From Spirochaetaceae bacterium (GTDB lineage: Bacteria > Spirochaetota > Spirochaetia > SZUA-6 > Bin103), in contig JAPPNY010000006.1 in the NCBI GenBank assembly GCA_028818385.1, forward strand, positions 1 to 52,008: a stretch of 52,008 bases of DNA, written 5' to 3'. Positions within the stretch are counted from its first letter, which is position 1. Each line of letters opens with the position of its first letter. Under the pieces are notes generated by a model. The model saw nothing but the letters and a program-made list of their open reading frames with translations, was not told where the DNA came from and did no database searches. Position numbers and translations under genes: made by a program. Positions 44,630 to 52,008 of this stretch are shown in pieces.

Positions 44630-45646
44630 ATGGACGCCGTGGCCGCGGGTCGGCTCTTGCTGGCCTGGGCCGCCCTCTCGGCGATACCCGGATCGGCGAC
44701 GGCGACCGGAACGTTGCACCCGGTCCTGAGCGATGCTGTGAGAGCGGGGACCGACGACGGCGGCGCGCCGAGGACAGCCTTCATGCCCGAACCGGTGCTG
44801 AAGGCATGGCTGGTGCGCTTCGGCGGCGCCATCGTCAGCGAGGTGCCGACTTCCGAGAGCGTCTTCAAGGAGACGGACAGGAACCGGGACGACAGCGCTC
44901 TCGTCGTGTGGGGCCGCGGTACGTTCTCCCGCCTCGCCGGCAGCGAGGACGATCTGAAGCTCGACGGTGCCGTGAGCACGGGGATTCTGGGGGCTGATTG
45001 GTCGGACGGTCGCTGGCTCGCCGGACTCGCACTGTCGCTCAGCATCGGGGAGGGCGCGTGGACCCGCGGCGGCACGGCGGGCCAAATCGAGTCCTCGGCC
45101 ACCGGCCTCTATCCTTATACCGGCTACGAGATCACCGATCGGATCGTCGTGTGGGGCACGGCCGGTTACGGCATCGGTGCGCTGACGCTCATCGCGCGTC
45201 CCGGCGAAAGGCTCGGCACCGACGTCGCGCTCCTGATGGCTGCGGCGGGCGCCCGCGGAGACCTCGTCGATCGAGCCGGCGCATCGGGCCCGGCCCTGTC
45301 GGTCGCGGCCGGCGGGCTCTATGCCAGCACCACTTCGCAGGCAACGAGCGCGATGGCCGCCACGGAGGCCGACGCAAGCCGGATGCGGCTCGCGCTCGAA
45401 GGCTCGTGGGGAATCGTCCTGCCGGGCGGCGCGCTGCTCACGCCCACCGCGGAGATAGGGACGCGCCATGACGGAGGCGATGCGGACACGGGTTTCGGAG
45501 CCGGCGTCGGCGGCGGCATCGCCTTGGCGGATGCCTCTGGCACGCTGACCCTCGCGGTCTCCGGGCGGATGTTGCTGTGGCACGAGGCCGGCGATGTCCG
45601 CGACTGGAGCGTCTCGGCGTCGGTGCGCTACACGACGAACTGGTGA
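44630..45646 (+). CDS. Outer-membrane beta-barrel (autotransporter-type barrel domain)
   Basis: 338 residues with a signal-like N-terminus (LLLAWAALSAIPGSATATG). The body has alternating amphipathic strands (GRGTFSRL, LKLDGAVSTGILGADW, WLAGLALSLSIGEG, YPYTGYEITDRIVVWGTAGYGIG) and the last residues VRYTTNW, with an aromatic C-terminal residue, form the beta-signal read by the BAM complex. It looks like the barrel of an autotransporter without a large passenger. No Shine-Dalgarno is evident before 44630, so the start is unsure. Its presence implies a diderm cell. Confidence 0.7.
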   Translation: MDAVAAGRLLLAWAALSAIPGSATATGTLHPVLSDAVRAGTDDGGAPRTAFMPEPVLKAWLVRFGGAIVSEVPTSESVFKETDRNRDDSALVVWGRGTFSRLAGSEDDLKLDGAVSTGILGADWSDGRWLAGLALSLSIGEGAWTRGGTAGQIESSATGLYPYTGYEITDRIVVWGTAGYGIGALTLIARPGERLGTDVALLMAAAGARGDLVDRAGASGPALSVAAGGLYASTTSQATSAMAATEADASRMRLALEGSWGIVLPGGALLTPTAEIGTRHDGGDADTGFGAGVGGGIALADASGTLTLAVSGRMLLWHEAGDVRDWSVSASVRYTTNW

Positions 45647-45738
45647 CGATGCCGGCCGCGTAACGGCCACGATTGACCGGGATGCGCCCCTCACCCACTC
45701 TTGCGCCGAACCGTTCACCCCCGATTGAGATTGAGCAG

Positions 45739-46470
45739 ATGCCCACATTCGACATGAAGCCCGTGGAAGTACCGCAGGAAGTTCTGGATGGACTGAAGTC
45801 GATCCCGACGGTGACCGTGTACGCCGGGGTTTGCAACTTCGGCTCCCGGCTGAACGTCTGCGAGGGATTGACCAGGCTCACGCCCGGCCGGCAGCGATTC
45901 GCCGCGCGGGCGCGGACGCTCAGGTTCCTCCCCGTGCGGCCCGACCTGGCGAGCGAGAGAACCGGCGGCGAGGATGAACTGGAGTTCCTGGCGATGGGAC
46001 GGTGCGGACCGGGAGACGTCCTGGTGGCGGACATCATGGGATCACGCAAGGACGTGGTGGCGGGCGACGTCAAGCTGCTGCAGCTCGCCATGAGCCGCGC
46101 GGACGGCGTGGTGATCGACGGCGCCATCCGCGACCTCGACGTGATCGTCGACGAGGACTACGGGCTGACCGTGTACGCCACGCAGCGCAGCTTCCACGGC
46201 AGCGTGGAGGCGACTCCGGCCGAGGAGAATGGGCAGATCCAGTGCGGCGGCGCGCTGGTGCGCCCCGGTGACGTGATGGTCGGCGACAACGACGGCGTCC
46301 TGGTGGTGCCGTCGTGGATGGCCGTGGCGGTGATGGAGTGGGCGATCGAGCACGAGGAGGCCGAGAACTACGTCAAGCAGAAGATCCGCTCCGAGGGCGT
46401 GTGCCCGGGCCGCTACTATCCGCCGAGCCCGGAGGTGTTCGAGGAGTTGCGCCGCGCCAAGGGCCGTTAG
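45739..46470 (+). CDS. RraA-like / HMG aldolase family protein
   Basis: 243 residues from the ATG at 45739. The core 'CGPGDVLVADIMG...' followed about 20 residues on by DGAIRD (R131, D132) matches the G-x20-R-D signature of the RraA/4-hydroxy-4-methyl-2-oxoglutarate aldolase fold, as does RPGDVMVGDNDGVLVVP. Relatives are aldolases/decarboxylases, or RNase E regulators. With an isomerase-like gene convergent to it, a catabolic aldolase role is more likely. Confidence 0.85.
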   Translation: MPTFDMKPVEVPQEVLDGLKSIPTVTVYAGVCNFGSRLNVCEGLTRLTPGRQRFAARARTLRFLPVRPDLASERTGGEDELEFLAMGRCGPGDVLVADIMGSRKDVVAGDVKLLQLAMSRADGVVIDGAIRDLDVIVDEDYGLTVYATQRSFHGSVEATPAEENGQIQCGGALVRPGDVMVGDNDGVLVVPSWMAVAVMEWAIEHEEAENYVKQKIRSEGVCPGRYYPPSPEVFEELRRAKGR

Positions 46471-46491
46471 CGCTTACCCGCGAGGGGCCGG

Positions 46492-47307
46492 CTACCCCTG
46501 CGACAGGTACTCGCGCAGCTTGCCCGCGTACTGGGACAGGACGCCTTCCGCGTCGTGCTCGGTGCCGCGGCCGTGGATGATCTCCACCGACGCGTAGCCT
46601 TCGAAGCCGGCGTCCGCCAACAGGCGCAGCGGCGGCTCGTGGTCATACAGGCCCTCACCCAGCGCCGCGGCCCGCGAGCGGCCGTCCGGGCCGTACTCGT
46701 AGTCGTGCACGTGCAGGTGCCGGGTCAACGCCGACAGGTTCTGGAACGTCACCTCCGGCCGCTCCATGACCCGCATGGGATGCAGCAGGTCCCAGAGCAC
46801 CGCGCAGCGCGCGTGTCCGACGCGCTCCACCACCGCCCGCACCGGGGCCGACGCGCTCCAGAAGTCGTGCGTCTCCATCAGCACCGTCACCGAGCGGGCT
46901 TCGGCCTCGTCCATCACCGCCCGGTAGCCGTCGGCCACGTAGTCGACGATCGGCAGCAGGTCGCCGGGGGCATGCGCGCCCCCGAAGGTCCGCAGGCAGG
47001 GGGCGCCCAGGTCGCCCGCCAACTCGATGTAGCGGCGCAGGTCGTCGACCTGACCGGCGCGCTCGGCGGCATCGGGGGTCGCCATCTTCACCCCGGTGGC
47101 CAGGCAGCAGAACTCCAGCCCGTCGCCGGCCAGCCGGTCGCGCGCGGCGCGCCGCTCGGCCGGCGTCATCGAAGCTTCTATTCCGGCGGCGTGATCCCAC
47201 TCCACGCGGGGCTCCAGCCCGCGATAGCCGTGGCGCTTCATCGCCGACACGATCTCGTCGAGCGTCCAGTCCGGGCAGACGCTGGTCATGGTTGCCAGAT
47301 GTATCAC
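46492..47307 (-). CDS. Sugar-phosphate isomerase/epimerase (xylose isomerase-like TIM barrel, AP_endonuc_2)
   Basis: 271 residues. Strand ends with metal-ligand type residues are seen: VLMETHDFW, VLWDLLHPM and HLHVHDYEYG, and a late ASVEIIHG. This is the standard TIM barrel of IolE/IolI/TIM-barrel epimerases. It probably handles a keto sugar or inosose. Its start lies 107 bases from nrdR on the opposite strand. Confidence 0.85.
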   Translation of the reverse strand: MIHLATMTSVCPDWTLDEIVSAMKRHGYRGLEPRVEWDHAAGIEASMTPAERRAARDRLAGDGLEFCCLATGVKMATPDAAERAGQVDDLRRYIELAGDLGAPCLRTFGGAHAPGDLLPIVDYVADGYRAVMDEAEARSVTVLMETHDFWSASAPVRAVVERVGHARCAVLWDLLHPMRVMERPEVTFQNLSALTRHLHVHDYEYGPDGRSRAAALGEGLYDHEPPLRLLADAGFEGYASVEIIHGRGTEHDAEGVLSQYAGKLREYLSQG

Positions 47308-47334
47308 GGCGGCATCTTAACGATGTGACAGACG

Positions 47335-47391
47335 GGTGTTGACACCGCCTCATGTAGCGCTCCATTGTGGCCGATACCACTATATGTGGCC
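47335..47391 (+). promoter_or_regulatory. nrdR-nrdJ promoter with candidate NrdR boxes
   Basis: A TTGACA at 47339-47344 has a weak -10 (CATTGT, 47363-47368). Downstream, CCACTATATGTGG (47377-47389) resembles the core of the NrdR-box (ACACTATATATAGTGT). A second dyad, GGTGTTGACACC (47335-47346), overlaps the -35; its centre is about 42 bases away, roughly four helical turns. A strong GGAGG follows at 47404-47408 before the nrdR ATG. Autoregulation by NrdR is therefore likely. Confidence 0.55.
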
Positions 47392-47414
47392 CGAAGGAGG
47401 AAAGGAGGCTCCGT

Positions 47415-47933
47415 ATGCGCTGCCCGGTGTGTGACTCGCATGACAGCCGCGTCATCGAGTCGCGACCGCTCGACGGCGGACGCGCGATCCGGCGGCGGCG
47501 GAGCTGTCGCGCATGCGCGCACCGCTTCACCACCTACGAGCACGTGGAACGGAGCGCGCCGACGGTGGTCAAGGCGAACGGCAGCCGCGAGGCGTTCGAG
47601 CGCGGCAAGGTGATGGCCGGGTTGCAGAAGGCGTGCGCCAAGCGGCCGGTGTCCGCGGCCCGGCTGACCCGTGTCGTCGACGACCTGGAGACGCGGCTGC
47701 GCGCATCGGGCCCGGAGGTCAGCTCGCGGACGATCGGCGAACTGATCGCCGAGCAGCTCCGGCATCTGGACGAGGTCGCCTACGTCCGCTTCGCGTCCGT
47801 CTACGGACGCTTCACCGATACCGGAGCGTTCCGGAACGAGATCGACCGGCTGGAGGGCCGTACGGAGGAACCGGACGGAGGAGCCGTACGAGGAACCGGC
47901 CTCCGTGCAGTAGAGAACCGAGGACATGGCTGA
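47415..47933 (+). CDS. nrdR: Transcriptional repressor NrdR
   Basis: 172 residues from the ATG at 47415, six bases after GGAGG. The N-terminal zinc ribbon MRCPVCDSHDSRVIESRP has C3 and C6, and C31 and C34 are in SCRACAHRFTTYE. The ATP-cone follows (residues about 49-140, with VVKANGSREAFERGKVMAGL and EVAYVRFASVYGRF). It represses ribonucleotide reductase genes when dATP is high. The C-terminus overlaps nrdJ by eight bases, so it directly controls its own target operon. Confidence 0.96.
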   Translation: MRCPVCDSHDSRVIESRPLDGGRAIRRRRSCRACAHRFTTYEHVERSAPTVVKANGSREAFERGKVMAGLQKACAKRPVSAARLTRVVDDLETRLRASGPEVSSRTIGELIAEQLRHLDEVAYVRFASVYGRFTDTGAFRNEIDRLEGRTEEPDGGAVRGTGLRAVENRGHG

Positions 47934-50436
47934 CGACCACGGCGGCGGACAGCCGCCGCTCACCCCCACCGCGGGCCGGGAACTCAACGATCTGGGCGAG
48001 AAGATCTTCCTGGACCGCTACGCGCTGAAGGACGCGAGCAAGGCGACGCTGGCCGCCGGCGACTTGGTGGTGGTCTGCACCGACACCGCCACCGGCCAGC
48101 GCGAGGTGGGCACGGTGCGCACGGTGACCGACGACGACGTGGCGGTCCGCCTGCGCGACGGCACCGAGTTGACGTGCTCGCTGGATGCCGTGGACAAGCC
48201 GCTGGAGACGTCGCCCCAGCAGATGGTGGCGCGCGTGGCGCGCGGCATCGCCGCCGTCGAGCCGGACGCGCAGCGCGCGGCCTGGGAGCAGCGCTTCCGC
48301 TGGCTGCTGTCCGACTGGCGCTTCGTGCCCGGGGGCCGCATCCTCACCGCGGCGGGCACCGACCAGCAGCTCACCTTCTACAACTGCTACGTCGTCCCGT
48401 CGCCGCGCGATTCCCGCCACGGCATCGTCGACACGCTGTCGCAGATGATGGAGATCATGTCCCGCGGCGGCGGCGTGGGCATCAACATCTCCAGCCTGCG
48501 CCCGCGCCACGCCTACGTGCGCGGCGTCAACGGCCGCTCCAGCGGGGCGGTCTCCTGGGGCGCGCTGTACAGCTTCGTCACCGGACTGATCGAGCAGGGC
48601 GGCAGCCGCCGCGGCGCGCTGATGCTGATCTGCGACGTCTGGCACCCCGACGTCCTGGAGTTCATCGGCGCCAAGCGGGAGATGGGCAAGATCACCAACG
48701 CCAACATCAGCGTCGGCGTCACCGACGCGTTCATGGAGGCGGTGCGCGCGGACGGGGAGTGGCAGCTCGCCTTCCCGGACATCGACGACCCCGACTACGA
48801 GGAGCTGTGGAACGGCGACCTCGACGCCTGGAAGGCGCGCGGCAAGCGCACCATCGTTCATCGCACGGTTCGCGCACGGCAGGTCTGGGAGACGCTGATC
48901 GAATCAGCGTGGGCCAGCGCGGAACCGGGGCTGTGGTTCAGGGACCGGGCCAACGCGATGAGCAACTCCGGCTACTACGCGCCGCTGGTCTGCACCAACC
49001 CGTGCGGGGAGCAGCCGCTGCCGGAGTGGTCGGTCTGCAACCTGGGGGCGATCAACCTGGGCCGCTTCGCGCGCGACGGCGGGGTCGGCGAAGAAGGGGT
49101 GGCCTGGGACGAGCTGGCGACCGCCGTGCGCTACGCGGTGCGCTTCCTGGACGACGTGGTCGACGCGACCCCGTACTTCTTCCGGGAGAACGAGGAGCGA
49201 CAGCGCCGCGAGCGGCGCATCGGGCTGGGCACGATGGGCCTGGCGGAGCTGCTGATCCGGCTCGGCCTGCGCTACGGCAGCGACGAGAGCCTGTCCTTCC
49301 TGGACCGGCTCTACCGCACCATCGCCGTCGAGGCGTACCACGCCACCGCCGAGCTGGCCGCCGAGAAGGGCGGCTTCCCGGCCTTCGAAGCGGACGGGTA
49401 CCTGGACTCGGGCTTCATGCGAGGGATGCCTGAGGAGGTGCGCGCCGCCATCCGTACCTGCGGCGCTCGCAACGTCACGCTGCTCACGCAGGCGCCGACC
49501 GGCACGACCGGCACCATGGTCGACACCAGCACCGGCATCGAGCCGTACTTCTCGTGGAGCTACTTCCGCAAGGGCCGGCTGGGCATCCACGAGGAACGCG
49601 CCGCGGTGGCGGCCGACTGGGAGCGCGATCATCCCGGGCAGCCGTTGCCCGACCACTTCGTCACGGCGATGGACCTGACCCCGGAGCAGCACGTGCGCGT
49701 CATGGCCACCATTCAGCGGTGGGTGGACTCCTCCATCTCCAAGACCTGCAACGTGCCGGCCGACTACACCGTGGCGCAGACGCGCGAGCTGTACGAGCTG
49801 ATGTACGACCTGGGCTGCAAGGGGGGCACCATCTACCGCGACCGCTCGCGCGACGAGCAGGTGCTCAACCTGGAGAACCCGGCCGGCGAGGCCGGACAGG
49901 CGGCGCCCGCGGCCTCCACCGGCAACGGCGCCCAGGTGAGACCGCTGCCACAGAAGCGCTTCGGCGCCACCGTCAGCAGTCGCACCCCGGTCGGCACCGC
50001 GCACATCACCATGAACGACGACGAGGACGGCAACCCGCTGGAGGTGTTCGTCGAGATCGGCGGCGGCGGCAGCGAGCTGAAGGCGATGGCGGAGGCGATG
50101 GGGCGGCTGATGTCCGTGCTGCTGCGCATGGTGTCGGCGCTCTCCCCCAAGGAACGGGTGGCGCAGATCGTCGACCAGTTGCGGGGCATCGGCGGCTCGC
50201 GGTCGACCGGTTACGGCAGCCGCAGGGTCCGTTCCCTGCCCGACGCGGTGGCGCAGGTGCTGGCCGAACATTACCGTGCGCCCGAGGTGGAGGATCCGGC
50301 CAGCACGGGCGGCGAGGATCAGCCCGTGACGGACCGACAGCCGGCCGCCGATCTCTGTCCGGAGTGCGGCGAGGCGACCCTCGTGCACGCCGAGGGCTGC
50401 CAGACCTGCGGCAACTGCGGCCACTCCGAGTGCTGA
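47926..50436 (+). CDS. nrdJ: Adenosylcobalamin-dependent (class II) ribonucleotide reductase
   Basis: 836 residues. Active-site motif NPCGE (N358, thiyl Cys360, E362) and the redox pair Cys154 (FYNCYVV) and Cys371 (SVCNLGA) are in place. The C-terminal tail has the CxxC cluster (CPECG...CQTCGNCG) typical of class II enzymes. An extra beta-rich segment at about residues 39-93 (GDLVVVCTD...VRLRDGTEL) interrupts the usual N-terminus. It reduces ribonucleotides to deoxyribonucleotides without oxygen and needs cobalamin. Co-transcribed with nrdR. Confidence 0.95.
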   Translation: MADDHGGGQPPLTPTAGRELNDLGEKIFLDRYALKDASKATLAAGDLVVVCTDTATGQREVGTVRTVTDDDVAVRLRDGTELTCSLDAVDKPLETSPQQMVARVARGIAAVEPDAQRAAWEQRFRWLLSDWRFVPGGRILTAAGTDQQLTFYNCYVVPSPRDSRHGIVDTLSQMMEIMSRGGGVGINISSLRPRHAYVRGVNGRSSGAVSWGALYSFVTGLIEQGGSRRGALMLICDVWHPDVLEFIGAKREMGKITNANISVGVTDAFMEAVRADGEWQLAFPDIDDPDYEELWNGDLDAWKARGKRTIVHRTVRARQVWETLIESAWASAEPGLWFRDRANAMSNSGYYAPLVCTNPCGEQPLPEWSVCNLGAINLGRFARDGGVGEEGVAWDELATAVRYAVRFLDDVVDATPYFFRENEERQRRERRIGLGTMGLAELLIRLGLRYGSDESLSFLDRLYRTIAVEAYHATAELAAEKGGFPAFEADGYLDSGFMRGMPEEVRAAIRTCGARNVTLLTQAPTGTTGTMVDTSTGIEPYFSWSYFRKGRLGIHEERAAVAADWERDHPGQPLPDHFVTAMDLTPEQHVRVMATIQRWVDSSISKTCNVPADYTVAQTRELYELMYDLGCKGGTIYRDRSRDEQVLNLENPAGEAGQAAPAASTGNGAQVRPLPQKRFGATVSSRTPVGTAHITMNDDEDGNPLEVFVEIGGGGSELKAMAEAMGRLMSVLLRMVSALSPKERVAQIVDQLRGIGGSRSTGYGSRRVRSLPDAVAQVLAEHYRAPEVEDPASTGGEDQPVTDRQPAADLCPECGEATLVHAEGCQTCGNCGHSEC

Positions 50437-50440
50437 TGCA

Positions 50441-51151
50441 GTGCTGACCGCCGCCATCGTCGTCGCGGCGCTGGCCGCCTGCCTAGTGGCCGTCCGGCTG
50501 GTGTTCGCCGACGAGATCCGCGCCGCGCGCGAGCGTGATCCGGCGGCGACCAGCAGCCTGTCGATCATCCTCACCTACGCCGGATTCCATGCGCTGGTCG
50601 TGCACCGCGTCGCCCACCCACTGTGGCGGCTGCACCTGCCGATCGTGCCGCGAGCGTTGGCCGCCGTCGCGCGCCTGCTCACCGGCATCGAGATCCATCC
50701 GGGGGCTGACATCGGGCCCGGCCTGTTCATCGACCACGGCATGGGGGTGGTCATCGGCGAGACCTCCGTCATCGGCCGCGACGTGACGCTGTTCCAGGGG
50801 GTGACCCTGGGCGGCACCGGCAGCCGGCAGGGCAAGCGCCACCCGACCCTGGGAGACAACGTCGTGGTCGGCGCCGGCGCCAAGATCCTGGGCAACACCA
50901 CCATCGGCGCCAACGTCACCGTCGGCGCCAACGCGGTGGTGGTGCGCGACGTCCCGCCGGACGCCACCGTGGTGGGCGTGCCCGGCCGCATCTCCCGCCG
51001 GGGCGGGGTGCGCGTGGAGGAGGGAGCCAACCTGGAGCACACCGCGCTGCCCGACCCGCTGCAACTGTCCCTGGAGCGGCTGCAGGGTGAGATCGACCAG
51101 CTCAACGCCCAGATCGCCCGCTACCGCGAGGGCACCGAGCACTCCGGGTAA
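50441..51151 (+). CDS. cysE: Serine O-acetyltransferase (CysE/EpsC type)
   Basis: 236 residues from a GTG at 50441. The ERDPAATSSLSIILTYAGFHALVVHRVAHPLW block and the left-handed beta-helix hexapeptide repeats (with D98, H99 and GET at 106-108) are diagnostic. An unusual hydrophobic stretch (about 3-22) precedes the usual start, suggesting membrane attachment or a mis-set start; no nearer start with a better ribosome site was found. It makes O-acetylserine for CysK, encoded 17 bases downstream. Confidence 0.92.
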   Translation: MLTAAIVVAALAACLVAVRLVFADEIRAARERDPAATSSLSIILTYAGFHALVVHRVAHPLWRLHLPIVPRALAAVARLLTGIEIHPGADIGPGLFIDHGMGVVIGETSVIGRDVTLFQGVTLGGTGSRQGKRHPTLGDNVVVGAGAKILGNTTIGANVTVGANAVVVRDVPPDATVVGVPGRISRRGGVRVEEGANLEHTALPDPLQLSLERLQGEIDQLNAQIARYREGTEHSG

Positions 51152-51168
51152 GGCGGAGAGGCGCGGCG

Positions 51169-52008
<840 letters not shown>

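Noticed and set aside
44508..44729. 73-codon ORF before the barrel gene
   Set aside because: Overlaps the signal-peptide region of the barrel gene in another frame and shows no family resemblance.
47308..47414. Cobalamin riboswitch before the B12-dependent reductase operon
   Set aside because: The leader is only about 100 bases and I see no B12-box or kissing-loop structure; NrdR boxes explain the region.

Overview
The window looks like part of a high-G+C bacterial chromosome from an environmental or host-associated lineage with many glycan-uptake genes. A diderm is likely, because an outer-membrane beta-barrel gene ending in an aromatic residue lies at 44630-45646. The short spirochaete-style signal peptide of the binding protein at 41141-42826, together with the repeated transporter plus BNR-protein clusters, makes a spirochaete-related organism (for example a marine symbiont MAG) my best guess. 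This is inference; no rRNA or other taxonomic marker is present.

Layout. (1) 166-2252: a two-gene AAA ATPase plus TOPRIM-like cassette of visibly lower G+C, a candidate OLD/PARIS-like defence module. (2) 2254-21072, minus strand: two complete or near-complete Opp/Dpp-type ABC transporter operons. Transporter 1 runs SBP-B-C-D-F and continues into a BNR protein, a nitrilase-family amidohydrolase and a giant GH106-like glycosidase. Transporter 2 runs SBP-B-C and continues into a putative TIM-barrel glycosidase and a BNR protein; its ATPases (D, F) and a Gfo/Idh/MocA dehydrogenase are transcribed divergently (21189-24353). (3) 24589-25199: a HigB/HigA-type toxin-antitoxin pair. (4) 25210-30913: a BNR protein followed by a disturbed island. 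The island holds an IS630 transposase relic, a lower-G+C secreted ATLF-like metallopeptidase whose N-terminus comes from an IS1595-type transposase, a T5orf172-like gene, about 700 bp of non-coding DNA with palindromes, and a second copy of the end of a BNR gene. (5) 30820-35675, minus: two small membrane proteins, a BNR protein, a second TIM-barrel glycosidase and a second Gfo/Idh dehydrogenase. (6) 35743-36411: an endonuclease III-like (MagIII-like) DNA glycosylase. (7) 36425-42826, minus, lower G+C: a LplABC/YtcQP-type sugar ABC transporter with a large six-hairpin-glycosidase-like protein and no ATPase. (8) 42934-47307: aspartoacylase/DoeB-like deacylase, SRPBCC protein, outer-membrane barrel, RraA-like protein, sugar-phosphate-isomerase-like protein. 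(9) 47415-52008: nrdR-nrdJ, cysE and a cysK that degrades into homopolymeric, probably unreliable sequence at the window edge.

How it fits together. The Opp-like transporters probably import oligosaccharides rather than peptides, because every neighbour is a glycosidase-like, dehydrogenase or isomerase gene. A triad of BNR protein, TIM-barrel glycosidase-like protein and Gfo/Idh dehydrogenase occurs twice (14210-24353 and 31897-35675), which suggests an uncharacterised glycan-processing module. All three binding-protein genes carry a TTGACA upstream and a strong hairpin immediately after the gene, consistent with higher expression of the binding protein than of its membrane partners. Except for NrdR and the HigA-type antitoxin, no transcription regulator is encoded in the window.
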